DNA from: Candidatus Aenigmatarchaeota archaeon
Lineage (GTDB): Archaea; Aenigmatarchaeota; Aenigmatarchaeia; QMZP01; JAUXAV01
DNA: 16,593 nt
NCBI GenBank assembly: GCA_030619735.1
Contig: JAUXAV010000015.1
Coordinates: 1 to 16,593 of the forward strand
Direction: 5' to 3'
In this document: positions 12,678-16,593 of the stretch, piece after piece
Numbering within the stretch: position 1 is the first letter of the stretch
Layout: each line of letters opens with the position of its first letter
Notes under the pieces: model-generated
The model's database searches: none
What the model was told of the DNA's origin: nothing
What the model saw: the letters and a program-made list of their open reading frames with translations, nothing else
Made by a program: the position numbers and the translations under genes

Positions 12678-13103
12678 TTAGGCTGCCGGCTCATAGTCTA
12701 TCTTAACTTTTACCCGTCCATCGGCTCCCTGGTTCTTAGTTACTGGAGACAGATTCTTCAAGACAACATGTAGTTCCTTCGTCCCATCTAAATCCTCATA
12801 AGGTAAGTTGAGCCCTCTTACATTAAGGTGATACCAGTAACTGAGGGCCCCCTTGGACAGAGTAGTGAGACTCCTGTCGGCTCCGTAACCCGTTCCTGCA
12901 GAACTGGTAGCGAAGGCCCTGAAGTGATATGTGGTATCTGGGAGCAAGCCAAGGATTACCTGGGAAAAGGTTTGCCCCTCAATCTTGCCCTGAGTAGAAG
13001 TAGTGTGCCCATAGGAAGTTGTCTCACCCCACTGAAACCCACAATCACAGGGACTAACCCCTCCGTCATCTACTAGGGTCCCATTCAGTGTCGCTTGAGC
13101 CAT
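12678..13103 (-). CDS. Fn3-like domain fused to C-terminal half of a decoration protein (141 aa)
   Basis: A chimeric protein. Residues 1-82 are an Fn3-like surface module of the ATLNGTLVDDGG / CGFQWGETTSYG / LLPDTTYHFRAFATSSAGTG type. It lacks its first strand, which is encoded at the end of the upstream gene (VPTVQTDPATEVT). From about residue 86 (SYWYHLNVRGLNLPYEDLDG ... KNLSPVTKNQGADGR) it is homologous to the last third of the intact 161-aa protein at 11541-12026, with 28 of 51 residues identical by eye. It thus appears to carry the 3' half of a gene whose 5' half is at 14531-14851. The start ATG overlaps the upstream stop (TAATG); the Shine-Dalgarno GGAGG is at 13111-13115. Probably a virion surface protein. 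Confidence 0.72.
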   Translation of the reverse strand: MAQATLNGTLVDDGGVSPCDCGFQWGETTSYGHTTSTQGKIEGQTFSQVILGLLPDTTYHFRAFATSSAGTGYGADRSLTTLSKGALSYWYHLNVRGLNLPYEDLDGTKELHVVLKNLSPVTKNQGADGRVKVKIDYEPAA

Positions 13104-13645
13104 TATGTCACCTCCGTAGCTGGATCGGTTTGAACAGTAGGGACTTGGTAATCAACTTCAACATAGACCTGGGTACAATACCCGATACTTCCCCAACCTA
13201 CTCCATGGTAGTATTCCAGAGTAATACCAGCCTGTAGGTTATTTACCTCCTCTACAGTCCAGGGCTCGTCGGTGAAAGGGTTGACAGTGATCTCCGAGAA
13301 GTCAGTCCGATAGCCGCCCAGATAGTCAAACCGGGGACCAGTGTAAACTACCCCATGTGTTTTGATCTTATGGTAGAAGTCGATAGCGTAAGCATATCCT
13401 CCTTGCCTTCTCCACCTAGCATAAATGGTTACCTTGTTTATAATAGCTGGCGCACCAAGGAGGTTGGTGAGATTATACAAATCCGTTCTTGTGCTAGTAT
13501 AAGGACCTCCCTGCATAACCGCCGTAGCATCCTCATCAGGCGTTTCGTCATCCACCTTATCCCAATGCTCGCCACCACTGGGATACTGGTTCTTGATAGT
13601 AGTCATATCACCAGCAGCATTAGGTCTAAGAGTCTGGGTTGGCAT
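13103..13645 (-). CDS. Putative phage surface protein with TLRPNAAGD domain and PATEVT tail (180 aa)
   Basis: The protein begins MPTQTLRPNAAGDMTTIKNQ and continues with GEHWDKVDDETPDEDAT, DLYNLTNL, INKVTIYARWRRQGG and a C-terminal TQVYVEVDYQ. From memory this TLRPNAAGD...HWDKVDE...DLY.L pattern is a recurrent beta-sandwich unit in phage and environmental surface proteins; its function is unknown. It ends in VPTVQTDPATEVT, the first strand of the Fn3-like domain that continues, in another frame, in the next gene. The start is ATG 13643-13645 (TGATG overlap with the upstream gene). A TTG three bases earlier is too close to the GGAGG at 13653-13657. It probably forms part of the tail or capsid surface apparatus. 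Confidence 0.7.
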   Translation of the reverse strand: MPTQTLRPNAAGDMTTIKNQYPSGGEHWDKVDDETPDEDATAVMQGGPYTSTRTDLYNLTNLLGAPAIINKVTIYARWRRQGGYAYAIDFYHKIKTHGVVYTGPRFDYLGGYRTDFSEITVNPFTDEPWTVEEVNNLQAGITLEYYHGVGWGSIGYCTQVYVEVDYQVPTVQTDPATEVT

Positions 13646-14451
13646 CAAGTAACCTCCGTAGCTGGGTTGGTAGTTACGGTGGGAACCACCACCGTGGGGA
13701 AAGCAGGGTAACCATTATTGATTGGGGGAGATATAGACCAAATAGTAGTGAAGTCCCAGCCAGCATCAGTGAAGGTAGACTCGGTTTTCATCTCGGCTGT
13801 GGTTTTGCCAGTTCCCCCATTGCTCGTTCCTAGCCCTGAGGTCTCCGTATCCCAGAAGCAGTTGGTGATGGTTCCATCATTGGACTGGCAGAAGCCACCT
13901 TTCAATATTCCTGTTACGGCACCAGTGGAGTAGCAATCGTTAATAGTATCCTCGTTCCATTGAACGAAACCGCCAGAGAATGTACCATCGGCGGAGCATC
14001 GGGAGTAGCTATTGGTTATTGTGCCAGTATTCCACTGGACAAGGCCAGCACCGTGTGTCCCACCATCAACAGTGCCAGTAGCATAGCACTTAGTAATAGT
14101 CCCCACATTCTTATAAGCTAGACCACCAGCAGAGGCTCCGGTAATATCGCAATCCTCTAAGCCTAAATTCTGAACTGTCCCCTCATTGTAGGCAAATAGC
14201 CCTACACCAGCAGCTGGCCTATTCACAAACAAGTCAGTTATCTTATATCCTTTGCCATCTAGCTGACCCGTGAACTCATTAGTTAGTTGTCCAAGAGGAA
14301 GGAATCCAGCTCCACTATTCCAACCTGATGTTGCAGAGGCATCTATGTCGTTGGCCAGCTCATAGTAGGCTGTCGTGTCAAGCTCTACATTTTGCAGGTC
14401 GTTTACATCATAGATGATATAGGGGTCTGCTTGTGTTCCGCTACCAGTCAT
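13645..14451 (-). CDS. GLUG-repeat beta-helical surface protein (268 aa)
   Basis: A surface protein built of GLUG-type repeats. It opens with MTGSGTQADPYIIYDVNDLQ, the usual entry of such proteins. It continues with FTGQLDGKGYKITDLFVN (60-77), then four or five repeats of about 22-27 residues: GLFAYNEGTVQNLGLEDCDI, GLAYKNVGTITKCYATGTVD, GLVQWNTGTITNSYSRCSAD, GFVQWNEDTINDCYSTGAVT and GFCQSNDGTITNCFWDTETS. The cap is GGTGKTTAEMK...DAGWDFTTIWSI...NNGYPAF. The last 13 residues, VPTVTTNPATEVT, are the first strand of an Fn3-like domain with no continuation in frame. The start has AGGAG six bases upstream. Such modules usually mediate adhesion. In a phage they would be a host- or surface-binding element. 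No enzymatic motif is visible. Confidence 0.82.
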   Translation of the reverse strand: MTGSGTQADPYIIYDVNDLQNVELDTTAYYELANDIDASATSGWNSGAGFLPLGQLTNEFTGQLDGKGYKITDLFVNRPAAGVGLFAYNEGTVQNLGLEDCDITGASAGGLAYKNVGTITKCYATGTVDGGTHGAGLVQWNTGTITNSYSRCSADGTFSGGFVQWNEDTINDCYSTGAVTGILKGGFCQSNDGTITNCFWDTETSGLGTSNGGTGKTTAEMKTESTFTDAGWDFTTIWSISPPINNGYPAFPTVVVPTVTTNPATEVT

Positions 14452-14454
14452 TTC

Positions 14455-14514
14455 TTACTCCTGAATCACTGCCGAGATGATATAAGGGTCTAGTACCGTC
14501 CCACTGTCTGTCAT
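14455..14514 (-). CDS. 19-aa mini-ORF resembling the N-terminus of the GLUG protein
   Basis: ATG 14512-14514 to TAA encodes MTDSGTVLDPYIISAVIQE. It aligns with the first 19 residues of the downstream GLUG protein (MTGSGTQADPYIIYDVNDL), with 10 of 19 identical. AGG with spacing TGACAA precedes it, and its last codons (CAG GAG TAA) form the Shine-Dalgarno of the GLUG gene. It is either a relic of a truncated duplicate GLUG gene or a leader peptide that couples translation. Too short for standard gene callers. Confidence 0.45.
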   Translation of the reverse strand: MTDSGTVLDPYIISAVIQE

Positions 14515-14530
14515 TTGTCACCTACTACCA

Positions 14531-14851
14531 TTATGCAATTCTCCTATATTTGGTAAGATCCAACTCAACTGCTCCAAGAAAGGTATCCTCATCTAGGTCC
14601 GAATCGGTGAAGGTATCTTTGGAGTAGAACTCTATCCTAAAGTGGAGAGGCTGGACTGAATTGATAGCCACGTTGCGGATTAGTACCTTGTGGGAGACGA
14701 GCCCAGCGATGTTCTCCTGCTCAGACTCATTCTTAGCCAGTTCCTCAGTGAAGTGCTGTGCTGAGTTGGAAATTACATTCCTACTGGGATACTTCCCAAG
14801 GACAACGAAGTCAGGAGCCCCTGTTCCTTTGGATGTTAGTATCTTTCCCAT
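14531..14851 (-). CDS. Decoration protein, N-terminal half only (106 aa); 5' part of a split gene
   Basis: Homologous to residues 1-99 of the intact 161-aa protein at 11541-12026: MGKILTSKGTGAPDFV, HFTEELAKN, and DSDLDEDTFLGAVELDL. It then stops after TKYRRIA. The missing continuation (a YxLNVRxLNxPYEDLDGTKE-type domain) is found about 1.7 kb downstream at the end of the 12678-13103 protein. The stop TAA overlaps another ATG (TAATG), followed by only six codons. The gene may still make a functional N-terminal fragment that associates with the separately encoded C-terminal part. It is the first gene after a strong promoter only six bases upstream of its ATG, so the mRNA may be leaderless. No Shine-Dalgarno is visible. 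Confidence 0.75.
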   Translation of the reverse strand: MGKILTSKGTGAPDFVVLGKYPSRNVISNSAQHFTEELAKNESEQENIAGLVSHKVLIRNVAINSVQPLHFRIEFYSKDTFTDSDLDEDTFLGAVELDLTKYRRIA

Positions 14852-14857
14852 ATACTA

Positions 14858-14886
14858 ATTATAAATCGTCAGGAATAACTTGTCAA
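14858..14886 (-). promoter_or_regulatory. Consensus promoter giving a probably leaderless transcript
   Basis: On the minus strand TTGACA (14881-14886), a 17-base spacer and TATAAT (14858-14863) match consensus exactly. The next ATG (14849-14851) begins seven bases after the -10 hexamer, where transcription would normally start, so the mRNA would have essentially no leader. The -35 flank resembles the promoter at 12636-12665. It would drive the split-gene cluster 14851-12678. Confidence 0.75.
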
Positions 14887-14894
14887 GGTAGATC

Positions 14895-15767
14895 CTAGAG
14901 GGCCGATAATCTCTCTCCCAGGATTCTCTTACATTCTTTATTTCTAATCTTGATCTCTTCTCTAACCATCCCTAGGGTATCAATGTACTGGGTCCCACAT
15001 CCCTCTAAGATCCTCTCGGCTATGTGGACCGGATTATTGGGGTCTTTAACTACCAGCCCATCCAAAGGAATAGTCTCACTTATTACCGATATTGTTCCAC
15101 ATGCAGCTGCCTCGGCTACGTTGTAGTTGAATGTCTCACACCAGCTACAAGCCAGATTGACCTTAGCTGAAGCAAGTAACTCAGTGTATTCCACCTGAGG
15201 TAGCCACTCATGGCGTATAGCGTCAATCCCCCTAACATCATTGAGAAGACTCTCATAGCCTTGGACATTAGTATGGAGAGTTAGTTTCCTCTCCCTCTGT
15301 ACCAATTTCATAGCCAGTAATTGATTAAGTATATTCTTCTTAGGTCCAGTAGGACAGAACAGTGTGGCTATTTCTTTCTTATCTACATTTGGAGGATTTA
15401 CTCCATCCACATCAAAGGGATAGGGAGCATAGAAGCCCTTCTCAGGATAAATCTTTGCCAAAGCTATATCCCCGAACCAGACAAAGGAAATTCGTGGGTC
15501 TTCCCTTATCCTTCTAAGGTATTCCTGTTCCACGGGTTCAAAGTCCATCTCCCCAGCTGAAGAAGTCCACAGAATTCCTACTTTTCCCCCTAACCCTAGG
15601 AGCTGTTCATATATCTGATGCCAGGCAGCAAAGACATAAACATCAGCTGGTGGAATAGCTATTTTCTCCCCCTCCAGTAGCACAAAGTCCCACATCCCTA
15701 GTTTCTTTCCCTCTTCAAGAGGTCTCTTCGCTCCTGGGAAGGGAACTGAGAGACTTACTATCTTCAT
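14895..15767 (-). CDS. GT-B glycosyltransferase (GT1/GT4-like)
   Basis: A 290-residue predicted cytoplasmic glycosyltransferase with a two-Rossmann GT-B fold. The N-terminal half (MKIVSLSVPFPG ... VYVFAAWHQIYEQL ... GKVGILWTSS) would bind the acceptor. The linker FYAPYPFDVDG precedes the donor half, which starts with ATLFCPTGPKKNILNQL (the CxTGPKKN loop), continues with KLTLHTNVQGYE and WLPQVEYTELLASAKVNLAC, and ends with E211-x7-E219 in CETFNYNVAEAAACGT, the nucleotide-sugar signature of GT4 enzymes. The length is slightly short for the family. The start follows TAGGAGGTGATAATAAA-type spacing (GGAGG nine bases before the ATG). Lying between structural genes, it may glycosylate virion proteins, phage DNA bases or host surface polymers. 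The target is unknown. Confidence 0.82.
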   Translation of the reverse strand: MKIVSLSVPFPGAKRPLEEGKKLGMWDFVLLEGEKIAIPPADVYVFAAWHQIYEQLLGLGGKVGILWTSSAGEMDFEPVEQEYLRRIREDPRISFVWFGDIALAKIYPEKGFYAPYPFDVDGVNPPNVDKKEIATLFCPTGPKKNILNQLLAMKLVQRERKLTLHTNVQGYESLLNDVRGIDAIRHEWLPQVEYTELLASAKVNLACSWCETFNYNVAEAAACGTISVISETIPLDGLVVKDPNNPVHIAERILEGCGTQYIDTLGMVREEIKIRNKECKRILGERLSAL

Positions 15768-15781
15768 TTTATTATCACCTC

Positions 15782-16375
15782 CTATATTCTGAAGTGCGCC
15801 TTCGGCTTAGGTTTCTCCCCGGTTTCCAGTTCATCCACTAATTCCTTAATCAATTTAAGCGTCTCATTTGTCCAGCCAACACCCTTAATTGCGGTAAGCG
15901 TCGCTTCTAGTGCCCTAGTTGCTACGCTATCATAAATAGCATTCAACCCCTTGACACGGGTTATCAGGTCATCAACCTCAGCGGTAGTATGGGTATTGAT
16001 TACTGCTTCCGAAGCCGGGTCGGCAGGTAAGTTATCTGTTTTGGCTTTAATGGCGTCAACAATAGTGTCAATGGTGTTCAAGCTCTGTGCAGATGTATAG
16101 AACACCAATACGGTTGTTTTGGCTCCACTCGTTGAAGTTTTAACCTGGATACAGACGACATCTCCGTTAGTTTCCCCTGCGGCAAGGTCGAGGTAGTAAA
16201 TACCGCTTGAGCCAATCTCGGTCGCCTCATTGGCGCAATCAGCGAAGGCTCCACCATCAAGGCTGCGTTCGCTATCTAGCCCAGCGGCACCACTTACTGG
16301 GTCTCCATCAGCATCAAGGATAGGGAAAACTATCCTAGTTGCTGAGTTCTTTTTAAGCGGAAACGAACTAGCCAC
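15782..16375 (-). CDS. Phage beta-domain structural protein with helical C-terminal region (197 aa)
   Basis: The N-terminal 95 residues read ASSFPLKKNSATRIVFPILD, then DGDPVSGAAGLDSERSLDGG, IGSSGIYYLDLAAGETNGD and KTSTSGAKTTVLVFYT. From memory this Ig-like/beta-sandwich unit is frequent in phage tail or neck surface proteins. Residues 97-197 are helical, with a coiled-coil-like stretch (LNTIDTIVDAIKAKTDNLP, TTAEVDDLITRVKGL, TNETLKLIKELVDELE) and a basic end. The start is GTG 16373-16375, eight bases after AGGGGTG, and it overlaps the stop of the upstream partial gene. Base composition looks less AT-rich than in the early region. Probably a trimeric or dimeric fibre or decoration subunit. Confidence 0.75.
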   Translation of the reverse strand: MASSFPLKKNSATRIVFPILDADGDPVSGAAGLDSERSLDGGAFADCANEATEIGSSGIYYLDLAAGETNGDVVCIQVKTSTSGAKTTVLVFYTSAQSLNTIDTIVDAIKAKTDNLPADPASEAVINTHTTAEVDDLITRVKGLNAIYDSVATRALEATLTAIKGVGWTNETLKLIKELVDELETGEKPKPKAHFRI

Positions 16376-16593
16376 TTTGGTTCACCCCTATCGTTCTCAT
16401 TCCTGCTATTCTTTGAACTCGGCTAATATATGGTTGTCCTAGCGGTGGTGCCACTATATCCCCATAGCCATAAAGACTCATAGCACGACCACTACTGAAA
16501 GCGTAAGCTGCTTCATCATTGGGGTCTATATACTCGCCCTCAGCAGTCCAGACGCCAACAAATCCAGAAGTGTTATTCTCTATACGACCAGCA
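16368..16593 (-). CDS. Partial structural protein, C-terminal 74 residues
   Basis: An open frame enters from the right edge (first full codon at 16592) and ends at TAG 16368-16370, overlapping the GTG start of the next gene. The visible C-terminus includes AGRIENNTSGFVGVWTAEGE, DPNDEAAYAFSSGRAMSLYG and DIVAPPLGQPYISRVQRIAG. It is Gly/aromatic-rich with no membrane segment. The ending in YISRVQRIAGMRTIGVNQ, after a DIVAPPLG loop, fits a phage virion protein, but the family is not recognised. The N-terminus lies outside the window. Confidence 0.6.
   Translation of the reverse strand, partial: AGRIENNTSGFVGVWTAEGEYIDPNDEAAYAFSSGRAMSLYGYGDIVAPPLGQPYISRVQRIAGMRTIGVNQSG

Noticed and set aside
12828..13076. 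82-codon plus-strand frame opposite the Fn3-like domain
   Set aside because: Antisense to a recognisable domain, with no ribosome binding site.
13355..13711. 118-codon open frame on the plus strand
   Set aside because: Antisense to two well-supported minus-strand genes, with low-complexity Ser/Ile-rich composition and no ribosome binding site.
1..16593. tRNA or rRNA genes
   Set aside because: The window is almost fully coding, and no tRNA-like cloverleaf was noticed in the short gaps.

Overview
The window looks like part of a tailed-phage genome (free phage, or prophage within an uncultivated host). Genes are tightly packed with 1-20 nt overlaps. Consensus sigma70-type promoters (TTGACA/TATAAT) and strong AAGGAGG ribosome binding sites point to a bacterial host. 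The host phylum cannot be read from the sequence. The beta-rich surface modules (GLUG repeats, a PTVxTxPATEVT/ATLNG Fn3-like domain, NNTISGN beta-helix turns) are, from memory, frequent in anaerobic or subsurface bacteria such as Chloroflexi, but that is only an inference.

Layout. (1) 1-2133, minus strand: a leftward early operon encoding a winged-helix-like protein, an uncharacterised Cys/His protein, a tyrosine recombinase, a small unknown protein and a partial ASCH-like protein. (2) 2134-2278: a divergent control region with one good promoter in each direction and two small palindromes. (3) 2279-8213, plus strand: a rightward nucleotide-metabolism and replication operon encoding a MazG-like protein, a dimeric dUTPase-like protein, a nucleoside 2-deoxyribosyltransferase-like protein, small proteins, a thymidylate synthase/dCMP hydroxymethylase-family protein, a dCMP deaminase, a zinc-ribbon-like protein, and a family A DNA polymerase carrying an N-terminal family-4 uracil-DNA glycosylase domain. 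(4) 8226-16593, minus strand, convergent with the replication operon: virion surface genes. They encode a partial structural protein, a beta-sandwich protein, a GT-B glycosyltransferase, a set of decoration/fibre proteins (some paralogous, one apparently split by an inserted cassette), a GT-repeat protein, a beta-helix tailspike, a small membrane protein and a terminal surface protein.

How the parts work together. The rightward operon appears to control the uracil/cytosine/thymine pool. dUTPase removes dUTP, dCMP deaminase makes dUMP, and the TS-family enzyme acts on a pyrimidine monophosphate. The TS-family protein has Asp where thymidylate synthases have the dUMP-reading Asn, as in dCMP hydroxymethylases. 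The polymerase carries a uracil-recognition domain, an architecture recalled from phage SPO1. Together these suggest unusual handling of pyrimidines and possibly a modified base.

The most unusual structure is in the late region. A homologue of the intact 161-aa gene at 11541-12026 seems to be broken in two. Its 5' half is at 14531-14851 and its 3' half is fused to an Fn3-like domain at 12678-13103. About 1.7 kb of surface-domain ORFs lies between the halves, and these ORFs are chained by a repeated C-terminal tail whose codons also form the next gene's Shine-Dalgarno sequence. Four genes too short or incomplete for routine ORF calling were found by hand (3385-3528, 8794-8952, 14455-14514, and the partial gene at the right edge), as was the partial gene at the left edge.
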